DNA from: Rhodocollybia butyracea
Taxonomy: Eukaryota; Basidiomycota; Agaricomycetes; Agaricales; Omphalotaceae
Length of the DNA: 64,000 nt
Assembly (NCBI GenBank): GCA_015501585.1
Contig: JADNRY010000018.1
Location: forward strand, 372,001-436,000
Direction of reading: 5' to 3'
Below the pieces are notes generated by a model. The model had not been told where the DNA came from, made no database searches, and saw only the letters and a program-made list of their open reading frames with translations. The position numbers and the translations under genes were made by a program. How positions within the stretch are numbered: position 1 is the first letter of the stretch; each line of letters begins with the position of its first letter. This document shows positions 34,170 to 46,173 of the stretch, one piece after another.

Positions 34170-34375
34170 CAGTCTGTAGTAGTTACTAACTACTACAGAC
34201 TGCAGACCTCTTTTGCAAATCATGAAAGACATGCAGTAAGTATTCTACTCTACATTTACAGCCACAGCTTGGCCACAGTGTACATATAACCATGTGTCTA
34301 ACTCCGATATCTTACATGCTGCAAATCATATTCTCCTGTTCAGCCAATCCAACTTCAGCTGGAGTGCCTTCAAAG

Positions 34376-35772
34376 TTATTCAGGATGATGGGTAGTAAAA
34401 CCTGCTGCAACTGAGCTGGACTGCGTGGGGATTTCTTCAAGGTGGAAACTTTGGTCATATGTGTTCTGTGTTTGAACCAAGATAAAGACGACAACAGGAT
34501 TCAGGGACTAGCTACAAGGTCAGCAGACCTACAGCTTTAGAGAATAGGAGGGACCTCACAGCAGCAGATACATAGAATTGTTCTGTAAGAGATGTAATAA
34601 AGGCAATAGTTGATGTAGGCAGTGCATTTGCATTCAAAGCACTAGTTATTATGGCTAGCAGCTGAAATTTTTTGCTCAGTAAGAACATACTATGCTTTGC
34701 AAAATACACACACCTGAACTGACATTTAAATTGCACCAGATTCTACAAGAAGAAGAAGAATTCTTTCGCCTTTAGTTTTCTTTCTCCTAATGGAAATTGA
34801 GTTCATGGATTTATGATGTAACCTAGAGTTTCCAGTATATGAAATTATAAAAAGATCAGGTACAGGTAGGGTACAGACCAGCGTGCTCACCAGGTTCGAA
34901 AAGCTATTGAACATGTTGCTATTACATTTACAAATAATGACATGACAGTAGCAACCCAATCAAAAGTTATGCTCCCAGTCAGTCTGGACCTCAACAAGGG
35001 TGACTTAGCCACAGACTCATCTGCAACACAATCAACCAAGCTAACAGCTAATATTATATCTCAGTGAGCTCATGTATAACAATGGCCACAAATTAAGAAT
35101 CAATCTCACCTATATCTCCAAGCATGAGCAGAAGCAAAGTCCATTTCACTTTTGTGTTATTCATCCACACTGCCCAAGCTCTCCACACAATCACAGTATC
35201 AGCAATTATAAATGGCTTTCCGGGATTAGGTCAATTAGTATTGAGATGTACTATAAGTCTAACATCAAACTCACTATAACACTGCTTAATAAGACATCAG
35301 TACTATTCCAAGCTGTGAGGTGTGTCTGCAAATAGGCTGCTGTTATTTGTTCCATGATTCCTCCCGGTAAAGCCACTACAAGCCCATGTTTGACAAGCAC
35401 AAGTAAGGGCACCACAGATGACACAAAGAGTATCAGCATCAGGACGAAATTGCCAGAGAGTACACAAATCAATGCTTTCTTTGCATTCTCAGCACTGTTA
35501 CAAAGTCAATGTATGTACTCAGAATTGTTGTTTTGTCAGGATATCTGGAATATAAGGACTCACTTGAAGTAAATGTAAAGGCTGATAAAGTATGCCAAAG
35601 AGTATATTCCTAGTAGAAAATAACGGTGAAAATCAGAATTGTTTTGTCTCAGAATAAACAACTTGAATCTAGTGTATGCACCAAATAGTGTGGAGAGAAA
35701 CAGGTTTGAGACCACACCTATGAAAAGCACACGTCCAGTGCTTAACACCTCTGCTACTTCTTCTGAAGTCAT
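34376..35772 (-). CDS. Multi-TM (about 7TM) membrane protein of unknown function
   Basis: Start at ATG 35772 (MTSEEVAEVLSTGR), stop TAA 34376-34378. Seven or more exons can be chained in frame: FLSTLFGIYSLAYFISLYIY, then AENAKKALICVLSGNFVLML and PLLVLVKHGLVV, then after a GTGAGT intron FIIADTVIVWRAWAVWM and KVKWTLLLLMLGDI, then LVDCVADESVAKSPLLRSRL and FDWVATVMSLFVNVIATCS, a GERILLLLVESGAI exon, an exon with QLLAIITSALNANA, and a tail PVVVFILVQTQNTYD. This helix pattern with 'VWRAWAVW' between helices is, to my knowledge, a common but unnamed agaric family that resembles a receptor-like seven-helix protein. Plasma-membrane location is a guess. Confidence 0.65.
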
Positions 35773-36538
35773 GGTTAGTGGTAAGTTCACCAACAGTGAG
35801 TCTTGGGAGATCTGGGAACGAGCAAGCTTATATTATGTTCAGATTACAGGTGGCTATCCACCCGGTCCTAGGTTAAGGACTCTGAAAGACACGGTTTTAG
35901 AGGATCAGCACTCCACACATTCAAAAAGAAACTAAGGTTAGGGCTGCCTAATTAAGGCAAAATCAAGGTGAAACTTAACCGAATAGGAATTGCACAGAAA
36001 ACACCATCACTTTGGTGTAAGAAACCAAACCTAAAAGTTCGGCGAAGATGGACTGCGCGGTATCCAGTCTCCTGCGGGAATTGAAGCGAACAGAGCATTA
36101 CGGGTTCCCAAGTCTCTGGTCGAACAACTACTAGAAGGATAAAAAAAGTAACAATGAATGATACCTAAGATAGTTAACCCGCGCTACTTTCCCAAGTCCG
36201 AAGACTTTTCGTTTATGATCAACGACGCCGCGAGTGATAGACCATAATAGCCCAGCGCAATCTCGTAAGTAAATAAATGACTATCTTCGTCCCGAAAAAC
36301 CCAGCTGCTTACAAAGGCCTCGGAATGCTATCAGGACCAGCCATCGGTTTGAGCATATCAGACAGGCGAAGGTGGACAGGACGCACTTCTACCCAACCAA
36401 TGACATTGTTCAGCTGCGTATAGTATGTTTCTCCATGCTACCCATTGAGCTCAAGTCGATAAGGTTCACTTCCCAGGCATCAACCTCCAGTCTATCGTCT
36501 TTGAACCATTACATTGAGCCTTCTCAGATCACCAAAGA
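35773..36538. other. Intergenic, nothing recognised
   Basis: About 770 bp between the multi-TM gene and the RSE1 relic. No gene, repeat pair or tRNA seen. Confidence 0.5.
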
Positions 36539-37478
36539 TCAAGTCGTTTGAGCGTAGAATTGCAAGTGGGGAAAGCCGATTGATAACACGTTTGGGTAGA
36601 GGCTCCTCACAGAACTGAGAAGACAGCAGCCCCAGCATTCAACTGACGAAAGTAACCCATGACCACTCCACCTGTAAAAAGATTGTAATGGTAGAGCTGA
36701 GGCGAGATTTGCTTTGGTGATACTAGCGTGTGCTTCTGAAGAGTAACGAGAGCAGAACTTGACGAGAACAGCTTTGCCTTGTAAAGAGATCTCGATCGCG
36801 AAGGTGGGGAGAGGAAGAATACATTGGACAGATTCCAATGCAGCTGGATCAATCTCTTGATAGTGCCTGACCAGAGCCTTTACGGTTTTTTCGAAGTATA
36901 GTAAAAAGAACAATGGTATATTCAACATCTCAGCATTTTTGAATGCTTTCCCCATTGGATCCTGGTAACTTCCAGACAATCGTCGGATTTTCAAAATTGA
37001 CATCATCAAGTCCCTTGAGCGATGTGGCACAGTGGTGGGCGATGGTGCCATTTTTGTGAGCCTCGAGGGAAGAAGATATGGTGAAGTTGGCGGTAGCATC
37101 TCTGTTTTAGAATATACGCCAGTTTGGATGTTTTCACAGTGGCAGAAGTCAAAACACTACGGCCCTTGGGATCCACTGCGAGATATTGACCTTGGACAAC
37201 ATGATCCAAAATATTAATGCGACCAGAGTAAGATGGCGCCAGGCGTAGTCTAAGAAAAAATAAGATGTGGACAAAAGACATACACGTACAGAGCGCTTGA
37301 TATCACCAGTCAGCCGAAAAGCGGTAAGAGAACGAATTGAGCCGAAGACATCTGTGGAAATAACTGTCGCAACTTTTCCTGTGGCCTCGAGAGCTCCAGC
37401 CTGGTTCCATGTGAAGCAATAATTTCCTGCCTGTTTAATGGCTGTTGGCGGCCGCAGAGTAAGGTTGTACAAGCGCAT
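36539..37478 (-). pseudogene. RSE1: RSE1/SF3B3 (splicing factor 3b, 130 kDa) 5' fragment, copy 1
   Basis: From ATG 37478 the frame reads MRLYNLTLRPPTAI, then GKVATVISTDVFGSIRSLTA followed by FRLTG, all near-canonical for the start of Rse1. Later, in shifted frames, come GQYLAVDPKGRSVLTSA, ISSPLEAHKNGTIAHH and QDPMGKAFKNAEML. Rse1 is a WD-like beta-propeller scaffold of the U2 snRNP. Only the first 300 residues or so are represented, with several frame changes, so this is a duplicated broken fragment. It is divergent from membrane-protein copy 2. Confidence 0.85.
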
Positions 37479-37608
37479 GGTGCTCGGTGGTCAATCGCTG
37501 GTCAATGAAGACTGCGAATTTATACAGTCAAAAAGCTGGCTTTGCGATTGGAGTCGGAAGAGAGCTGGGAAAATTAGTGGGTGCTTGAGCGCTTGTTCTC
37601 GTTGCTGC

Positions 37609-37637
37609 TGCACTACCACTACCACTACCACTACCAA
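37609..37637. repeat. Microsatellite (actacc)n
   Basis: About four perfect copies of a hexamer in the spacer upstream of membrane-protein copy 2; absent from the matching place near 45440. Confidence 0.8.
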
Positions 37638-37739
37638 ACATGAAATTCTTTCTTTTACCAACCCTCGCACCCTATTCATCGCAGAACAAGATTTGACTCT
37701 GCTCTACAAGAGATACTCGTTGGGCGACCTACAGCAACT

Positions 37740-38340
37740 CTAACATTTCTCTAGATACCCGAACATGCGTGCGTCTACTTCTCCCCTTCATCCCACTGAA
37801 TACCACCTTGTCACTCTCACAAACTCCTCGACATCCCGTCTTGACCCTCTTCTGCAGCAACGAGCGTATAAACAAAAGAAATGGATCTAAACATTTGAAA
37901 TCGCATCTAGAGCTCAAAATGGCCGAACGTACACAGATCATCTTTGAAATACCTGGACCAGTAACTAGGTCCAAATCATTGATACATCTGAGAAGGAGCT
38001 TTACTTTTTAGGAATCGATATCAATCGGGCGGACGATTATGTACTATCTTCTTCTCAATGCCAAATGTAGATTCGTTTTCCACCGTACGCGCGCAGCAAT
38101 TGTGACTGTTTGCTTTCACTATTCGAGAGGCCACCGAAATTCCCCATAGTCCTTGGTCCACCTTGATCCCAGATAATTGGATGGTCACTACGGTTCACGT
38201 TCCGCGCTCAAGACACGATCTGGTCTTCGTTGTGTCAAGAATCTTGCACAGTTCTGGAAATCACCGGACAAGATGATGTACATGGAGATACTATCACGCC
38301 CTCTGTGTCTAATCTTTCTGAGGTGTAGGAGGTGTAGGAG
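37740..38340 (+). pseudogene. Decayed reading frame in spacer, shared with 45590-46110
   Basis: Fragments such as LGIDINRADDY and DLRSVKDLAQFWKSP-type words appear in both spacers but in different frames with stops. This suggests an old protein gene that lay between RSE1 and the membrane-protein gene before duplication. Family not recognised. Confidence 0.4.
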
Positions 38341-38444
38341 GAGCAGCGCTGAGCGCGACCGACGTCATTCAAATTTCAAATATTCGACTCTATATAACAG
38401 CACGTGAAAGAGCATTACTTCGAAGTTCGAACACTGGAACAGCC

Positions 38445-39106
38445 ATGTCCAACTCCCTATTTCGTAGATTCCCAACGATCCCAACAGCTACCCTCATTCT
38501 ATCTCTTAGCTACCTTCCGAGTTTATCGAAACTATACGAAATCGAAGACCAGGCCGCCTTTTTGTCGATGTCCGCCTTCCTAAGCTTCGCCGCCATCGGT
38601 CAAATCGGACTTTGTCTCACCATGGTTTCCCTGCCCTCCACCAAAACAGTAAATCCTTCACGAGAATTCTTGAGATGTCTGTCGCGTTATCTCAACGTAT
38701 GTCTCCTAGTCCGTTCTGTTAAACATGATCAATTCATCATATCACAGTGCAATACTTGACAATGATATTAATGGTTCTTCTGAATACTCGCGCCACGTCC
38801 ACCAGTATCTTCACCGACATGGGAAAAACTGCTTCCTGCATCCTTGTCCTCATTGTGGACATCTTCTACATCATCTTTGTCATTCCCACTATCGCCGTCT
38901 TGGCTTTTTATTATGGCACCTACCCTCTCTCAGATGATCTTCGAAAATTTGGACTGCTTGGACCGTGCATATGTAAGTTGTGGTTCCTTTTTTTTATTAC
39001 CAACTGTTCTATATACCAACTGTGCTCCCCAGTACTTCGCAGATCTTACATATACTGCATCACGTTTGTACTAAATGTACACATTGTAAGTTTTTCTGTC
39101 ATATAA
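38445..39106 (+). pseudogene. Small multi-TM protein, copy 2 (one-base deletion in exon 1)
   Basis: Starts MSNSLFRRFPTIPTATLI and continues LSLSYLPSLSKLYEIEDQAA in good frame. At about 38632 the text TCCCTGCCCTCC lacks one base compared with TCCCTACCCCTCC of copy 3, which destroys the end of exon 1. Exon 2 is open (QYLTMILMVLLNTRATSTSI, LVLIVDIFYIIFVIPTIAVL, PLSDDLRKFGLLGPCI). The last exon ends differently from copy 3 (TAA at about 39104-39106). Same unknown family. Confidence 0.6.
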
Positions 39107-39900
39107 AGGGGTATCCTGATTGGGAAGATCTTAGGCGTTGAGTAGGTGTATTTATCCTCACTGTAAGTTACATGCTCAGTCATCGAACAATTTCATAGCT
39201 AATCTGTATGAAGGCATTGTTCGTCTATTTCCGTTTCATAGTCTGGCTTAACAATTGGAATCAGCGAATAATTAGCCCCAGAAAGCGACACTTAGCGACT
39301 CGGAAGACATGCCGTAATTTCCAGAGGAAGCCTACGCTGGAGAATGAACCAGTGAAATCATACTTCCCAGTACTATGCCGACAGGGAGCGACCAATGTAT
39401 ACTGTCTTGGGACTTTGAAGACGAGAATGCAAAGGGGGCTCAGGAGAACTGATTAGTATCTATGTGCCTCGAAATTATACTTCCCAGACTGGTTTACTCG
39501 GAGCGCCTCAGGGAATTTCTTCGGCCTGCCTAGCCAACCTGAGTGCATTCTGCTTGACAAACCTGGTTTGTTGCTTGATCCTTCCCACAGCACATGTTCG
39601 ACTATCATCAGCCAGTCTGCTGCCGATACCAGAAGAACCTGCCACTCACTTGGTAAACAGGGTAGTGGATCCAGTGACTACGCTGGTACCTGTAGTGAGT
39701 TCGGTACTACGTGATAATGCGTGAGTTGAACGGCTGACGGCACTACAGATATATGATTATGAGAAGGTGTGGCCAGTCAGATTTGTGCTGATGCTGAGGG
39801 ATACGTGGTTCTAGTCGGTTACTTGAAAAAGAAAAGAGCATCGAGTACAAAGTTACTTGGCTCCTGAGAAACATATGTAGAGCACCACACAGCGTAGTCT
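39107..39900 (+). repeat. 3' flank of duplicated block, copy 2
   Basis: Shares ordered blocks with 27508-28060 and, for its outer part (39640-39890), with the minus strand of 13010-13448. No gene. Confidence 0.6.
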
Positions 39901-42847
39901 ACCTTCGCTAAGGGAGTCGAGCTCGCAGCCTGCGCTGCTGTAGGAACTGGTAGCTGTTTCCTTTAGGGGCTATTTTCGGTTACGCCTTCCTTCCCCAATC
40001 GCTTTTCAATTTCATCGCGTAGGGAGTAATTGGAATAACAAGCACCAGTTGAGACGGCACTGATCTCAAGTAGATAGACCGCGGTTTGCAGTAGCTACAG
40101 CAGTGGGTATGTCCTTTGAAAAACGTTTCAGCTGGAAATATCGGGTTTCAATATTTCAATGATGACAGTATTAGGAATATCCGTTCCTATACAACTCACT
40201 GTCGACTCTTAGAACGAATTGTACCATTCTCAATATTAAACAACTCGCACCATCCTCTGAGTCGAGTCACTAAACAACGCCAAAGCGAAACAGTCCACCG
40301 ATGGTATGTACTGTTAACGTTCATCGACATCAGCCATCTACTAACAAGAGCCGATTTACCAGCTCCATTAAAACGTGAAAGAACATGTGCCTCCCTTGTT
40401 CCTAAGTTCTGTCGACACTCAACATCCTATACTTATAGATATGATCACGCTCGAATGTTTATGCCCCGGCACTTAGGGCAACGATCTACAGCAGCTCCCA
40501 CCGGGCAGACTGCGAGCTCGTCGTTTGTTCGGTGTCTGGGCCCCGCGTCAGCTTATGCTGCCGGATCCGGTGTTCAGTTCTTGGACCATGCCGTGTAATA
40601 AACTTCCTTCCTTCCTTCCCTCTTCTATTATTAGACCATCGTCCCTACTTACGTGGTGTATTGTATCCAGTATACTGCTTCGGTTTTGTGGGCATATATT
40701 TGCTAGGCTTACCTACAGTCTGGTTCATCGGGGGTTTAGTCCTTTTAGGATAGCCTAGATGAGCACTGCATCAACTTGTAAACTTGTTGTAAAACATCTA
40801 TGCTGCATATACTTAGACATCAAGCTTCAAGAGCAGCTCTACCATCTCTATCGGAATAAATCACATCTTTCCCACTGTTAGAAATCCTTGGATCTGTTTT
40901 CCAATACCCGATGTCAATTCTATGACTAATTCCCTGATACTCGCCTGGATAATCCAGGTGGACTAATGACACCGGCCTACCTTTATCTTAAGTACTCTAG
41001 TGAGTAGTGACTACTAGGTACCGTACGCGACTTGAACATTCGTAGTAGCTACTAAGTTACATCAATAAGGGAACAAAACATCGTGGCCATGAATCGCTCT
41101 GACATAACTAACCTCAGTATCATGTACACTTGAGAGTGCAGTTACTTCAGTTCGGCTCGTTGTTCGCTCTTTCTCGCATCTTCCATCCAGTGTCTGGAAT
41201 CAGAATACCTATGGAAGTCAACATGTAAAATTCAAGGGGGAATTCAGGCGACGTAACTTTGGCCCCTTCAGCTTGCTCTCCGCTCTGACGGACTTGTTAC
41301 TTGTGTGGGCGCTTGGAGATTCAATGGAACTGAACAGCTGTACTAAAAATGTGTCTGTAACGGTGTCAGCCCTTGACAGATGAGATGAAAGTGAGTTTCT
41401 CTAAAGATTTCTAATCCCACTGAAATGTACCGGGTGGCCTCTATGTCAATGCATGACTTGTACCTAGCTAGATGCCTACATCAAGGCACTCACACCTACT
41501 CTAGGTGATACCAGGTGATACCATTCAATCTTTCATGAGATTATCTACGAGAATAACAAGCGTTCCCAATATATCATATCGTACTCTCTGTAAACTTCGC
41601 GTTATCAACTGGGGTAGAAGTACTAGGATATGAAACATTCTAAGAAACTTAAGCTAGAAGTTTCGTCTCCGCCATCGTCAAGGCCAGTAACAAGCCATGT
41701 TTTTATTCGCCTGGATTTATCCCGGGGCACTCTGAGTCGCCTTAGCAGATTGAATGACCCCGAAATGACACTAAGTTATGTATTTGGTTCGGTAGATTGA
41801 AGATGGAAAACACTTTTCTGGGAAAGAAGTGCATGCTGGTCGAAGTAGCTGCTCTAGTTGGAACACGCCGGATCTTTCCCCCCAAATAAAGAGCACAGCT
41901 GGCCGAATTTTGTCATATCAGGCACAGATTTTATAGATATAAAGTTTGTATCTCTCTATGCTTCGGAACAGTCGCGCAGCAGATATACATACATTTTTAA
42001 TCTTCTCTTCCTTACTTCCACATAATTTCGACACCATATCCCTTAATCCGACGTCCGAGTCTCGTTCGTATTCATCTTGAGGCTAGTCAGTGTCAGCTGA
42101 AGCTAGTACGTGAGTTTTTGAATGGCTAGCATAAGTGACAGATAACATAAATGTAGTACAGTGTGAAACTCTGGTCTGTTTTGTGGGCAGACCAAAGTTC
42201 TGAGTTTGACGGTGGCCTCGGGTAGTCCTAACTCGATTTAATTCCCTTTATAAGAGATAGAACAAGGTTTACTAATTAAAGATGGATAGGATAAGGACTT
42301 AATCAGACAGATAGATGGTAGAAAGATAGATACCTACTTTAGGAAACGTAACATGACAGCTAAGTAAATACACAAGTACCTATAATGACGAGTTCCTGGC
42401 CTAAACGGAAGAGGAGCTTGACAACAGTAAATTTCCACGAAGCAAAGGGATGATTAATGAAGCGAGAGGAGAGTGTGCAAGTTGCGACTCTTGAACGAGC
42501 GCAACCAGAAAACGAATAAGAAGCACACGGTTCAGCTACACTAGTTCACACCGCGATTAAGTATCAAGGTAGCCCCACTCACCTATTCCCTTCTCGTTGC
42601 TTACGCTTGGTATGTTCGGTTCTCCTCCAAATCATTTCCTTACAAGACTCAACCAGTGACCTTATGTGCTGGAATTAGTTTCATGGTTTTCAGCGCACCT
42701 CTTCCCCTCCGCCGAGATTTCTTACTCATTCCTTTCCGTCCAAAGTGAATCTTAGTACCTTATTATGTCTTGCTTTACTAGTTCTGTCTTTTATGTGTGA
42801 TTCAAGATTCATTCAACACACTTAGAGCAGATCATTTATTTCCAAGG
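39901..42847. other. Gene-poor stretch, nothing recognised
   Basis: About 2.9 kb. Reading frames near 40116-40760 are Ser/Leu-rich without any domain signature and lack splice support. No structured RNA or repeat pair found. Confidence 0.5.
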
Positions 42848-42855
42848 TATAAAAG
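42848..42855 (+). promoter_or_regulatory. TATA box of the cysteine-rich secreted protein
   Basis: TATAAAAG lies 65 bp before the ATG at 42913. Confidence 0.6.
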
Positions 42856-42912
42856 AGACGCTGTTTCGCAAACCATCTCAGCAGTGCCACCCAAAGCAAC
42901 ACTTTGAGCAAA

Positions 42913-43522
42913 ATGCAACTATCATTCAAATCGTTCCTCTACATTGCTGTTACGGCGGCAGCTATTGTGAACGCCAGCATTATTGGGTCTAACACTCTGG
43001 TGAGCCGTTGATTATAGTACATTAGGGCATGTTCTTAGCCTGACATATACTGCAGGACACTCGCAGTCCTAATGCCATTCCTGCAGGAGTAGTCTGCGTT
43101 GACACTGGACTTGGGGGACAATGTGCAACGCTCAATGTCAACACTATCCCAAGCGGATGCACTGCCCTTCCCCTGGCCTCCCTAACCTTATGTCCAGTGC
43201 CCAACTCAATGCAGGTTTTGTCTGTACTTTCTATATGTGAGTTTGTGTAGCTGGAGTTTTGTGCGAACTAGCGCCCATTCTGAGACTTTCTAGATCCACG
43301 ACTTGTAATATTACCCAAGGTTTCGTTGAAGTTATCCCTACCGGAATCGCGAACTTTGTGAACACGGGTTACAACGATGCCTTGACGACTGTTACCTGCA
43401 ATTCAAGTGAGATAGTTTTGTTCCATCTGTCTAACTTTTACTCATGGGTTATACTAAAGCTGCCACTTGACGTGGCCTTCCGCTTTGCTATGTACATACT
43501 TTGATTAAATTGCTCAGGCTAG
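42913..43522 (+). CDS. Small secreted cysteine-rich protein, about 122 residues
   Basis: Start at ATG 42913; residues 1 to about 21 (MQLSFKSFLYIAVTAAAIVN) are a clear signal peptide. Proposed exons are 42913-42999, 43056-43219, 43294-43406 and a 5 nt terminal piece 43518-43522 that completes S and gives TAG; these sum to 123 codons. The mature part has six cysteines (VVCVDTG, GGQCATL, PSGCTAL, LTLCPVP, STTCNIT, TVTCNSS) and no CC doublet, so it is not a standard hydrophobin. The donor of intron 2 (GTCTGT) was chosen to keep the frame and is the weakest link. It resembles fungal small secreted proteins; target unknown. Confidence 0.55.
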
Positions 43523-44950
43523 TTAAATTGTTTTCTTGATCCATCTGTTGTATGATTTTGTATGAAAATTGACCTTGTGAAATAACTTCCTGTACGATCC
43601 GATACCATTAGCCTAGAAGCAACTGATCGTGTAGGAACAGTGAAATTGGAGAGGACTAGAAGTCAAGGGTGCCTAGATAACTGCCGCGGGCTATGTTGTT
43701 TCAATTACTTACCTGCCTTACATCCTCTCAAGACGGCGTCCGCTTTGTAACGGAACTGCATGCGAGGGACAGGCACTTCCTCCGCAAACCAAAGAGATCT
43801 TGAATCGACTGGTAAGACTTCTGATAATAGTACATCCTTCTAATTAGACCCATGACGAGAGGTGTGACTTAGCTACTCGTACGATCTTTCGAATATGGTA
43901 ATCGATTTTCAAATTCACTACCAATGATCCGTTATTCGATTGGATATCATGGCACGGTTCATACAGCGTTCATACAGCGGTTCAACTACCTATCAGCAAC
44001 TATCTACCTGCACACCCAGGCGGCTGAAACAAGAGGTAGGACTGGGGAACGATCTACACCTTGAGGTCTACGGGAAGGTGGCAAACTTAATACAGATGAT
44101 GCCCTACCTTCCACGAGGAAATGATCGCCTTAGATCACTACCAGCTTCCCTGACTTAACTGAGTGGTCAATAATCACCATCTGAATGAGTTACTGTCGCC
44201 ATACGAGGCAAGGGGTATGACAGATTTCTATCCGTTCTGTTAGTGAAGGCTTTATACAATCTTTCAGAATCGCAACTCTGACTCCAACCTGCTATCAATC
44301 GTTGAACTTGTATGATCCGCTCGCGCGAGCTGGACAGCTATGTCCTGGATCTTGACATGCAACTCTAACCCAACTGACTATCCACATTAACAATCAATTA
44401 TGACTACCGCCAACACCAACGGTTCAGGAGATAAAGCAGGAAACTCGCTCCGACCTCTCAACTTGAAGATCTCACCCCTTTGACATCGTCACCCGCCGAC
44501 CAAACTATGCTGACAGCCGTGACGACGAACTGCAAGCTGGACTCTCCCTCAGCTCTCAACGGGATGAAAGAATTGGATAGGTCCAAGGCGAAGACGACGA
44601 GAAATGAAGTATTGACCCAGTTGCCGCAGGTACTTTATATTTTTGCTTAAGTTAATGGCCTGGATTTGACCAATGGCGTTTCCAGAACCGGCGAGTACCC
44701 AATTGCCATCCTTGAGCTTGAACACCTCCGTCTCTTCGGGAGTGATGATCCACGCAACCTCCAACAGAACACTCATGAGACAGTGGAGCAAGCTTTTGAA
44801 AAGCTACGCAGGACAGGGGGAAGGAAAAGGAAGTAAACACTGACTCATATGGATGCAGCATCCTCTTTGACTTCTCGCTCGATTTCCCCTGATGAAATGA
44901 ATGCGTTTAACACTGTCGGGATGACTCCCCCTCCCTCGACTGAATGAGCT
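43523..44950. other. Intergenic, no supported gene
   Basis: Short frames only, including a minus-strand one at 44549-44791 with EVFKLKDGNWVLAG that I cannot assign. Confidence 0.45.
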
Positions 44951-45059
44951 GCAGCATTTATCCGAGACTACGACGAGCACCCGCATTAACGACGTTAGCA
45001 ATGTTGTCGGATACATCTCGTACTCCGTTGAGACGCAGATTATGAAGACCGTTCAGGAC

Positions 45060-45314
45060 TCTCACACAACCGGTTCTCCAGGTCAAATCTCCTCTCACCC
45101 TGGGTAGCGCCAGTCCAGCGAAGAGCGGCGAGAGAACGAATTGAGCCAAAGACATCAGGGAAATACTTGTTGCAACTTTTCCTGTCAGAGGATCTGGCTT
45201 CCAAAGCTCCAGCCTGCCAGTTCCATGTGAAGCAATAATTTCCTGCTGTCGGATACCCCCACAGCGGGCTGCGTAATGGCTATTGGCGGCTGGTGCACGG
45301 CGTTCGCTGGTCAA
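45060..45314 (-). pseudogene. RSE1: RSE1/SF3B3 fragment, copy 2
   Basis: Reads RQQEIIASHGTGRLELWKPD followed by PLTGKVAT, matching the first strands of Rse1; the normal ATG segment is lost. Upstream DNA (45160-45520) aligns with 37370-37700 of copy 1. It is shorter and more decayed than copy 1. Confidence 0.75.
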
Positions 45315-45589
45315 TTGAGGCTACGAAGTTATACAGCCAAAAAGCGCTGGCTTTGTGATTGGAGTCGTGTGAAAACTAGTAGGCGCGTGGGCGCTTGAAC
45401 ACTTGACTAACCTTTCTCGCGCCTGCGGCCTGGCTGGTACTACTTTTAACTTTCTATTCCAAACATGAAATTCTTTCTTCTACGCCAATTCTCACACCCT
45501 ATTCACTGCAGAACGAGACCTGACTCTACAAGAGGTCTTTAAACAATACAAATGTTGTGTTACACCGTCAGGACTCTCGTTGGGCGGGC

Positions 45590-46110
45590 AACTAGGAGAT
45601 TTATCATTTCTCTACTCAAACACGTGTGCGTCTACTTCACCCCTTCTTGTTACTCTCACAAACTCCCAAACATCCCGTTTTGATCCTCTTCTGCATTAAC
45701 AAGCGTATATTCGAAAAGAAATGGAACTAGCTCACAAACATTTGAAATCGTATCTAGAGCTCACCACCTCGCCTTTGAAAATACCTTGACCAGTAACTCG
45801 GCTCAAATCATTGCTATATCTAAGGAGGAGAGCTTTACTTTTATAGGAATCGATATCAACCGGGTGGACAATTATCATGTACTATCTCCTCAATGTCAGA
45901 ATGTAGATTCGTTTTCCATCGTACCTGCGCAGCAATTGCGACACTCAGAGTCACTGGTCACTACAGTTCCGTCCTTAGCATTGCGCTCAAGACACAATCT
46001 GATCTTCGATCTGTCAAGGATCTTGCACAGTTCTGGAAATCACCGCACTGTACATGGAGATGTTATCACGCCCTCTGTGTTCGTCCGAACTTGGGCTTTC
46101 GTTACAACGA
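45590..46110 (+). pseudogene. Decayed reading frame in spacer, copy 2
   Basis: Contains SNSAQIIAISKEESFTFIGI then DINRVDNYHVLSPQCQNVD, followed in another frame by KTQSDLRSVKDLAQFWKSP. Matches 37740-38340. Better preserved here; family unknown. Confidence 0.4.
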
Positions 46111-46173
46111 CTGACGTCGTTCAAATTTCGGCTTTCGGGGCACGTGAAATAGCATTCGAAGTTTCGAACAGCC

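Larger units (their letters stand above)
29633..34214. repeat. Second palindrome, split by copia element 2
   Basis: If the retroelement 29650-34169 and one target duplication are ignored, 29633-29649 joins 34175-34214 as a palindrome with 28 bp arms and a single-base loop (C at 34186). The right arm, from 34187, reads TAACTACTACAGACTGCAGA and then CCTCTTTT. The retroelement landed in the left arm. Confidence 0.85.

Noticed and set aside
40116..40598. 160-residue frame as a possible gene
   Set aside because: No domain, no start context, no splice sites, not shared with the other block copies.
42913..43522. Hydrophobin
   Set aside because: Size and signal peptide fit, but the required Cys-Cys doublets are absent.
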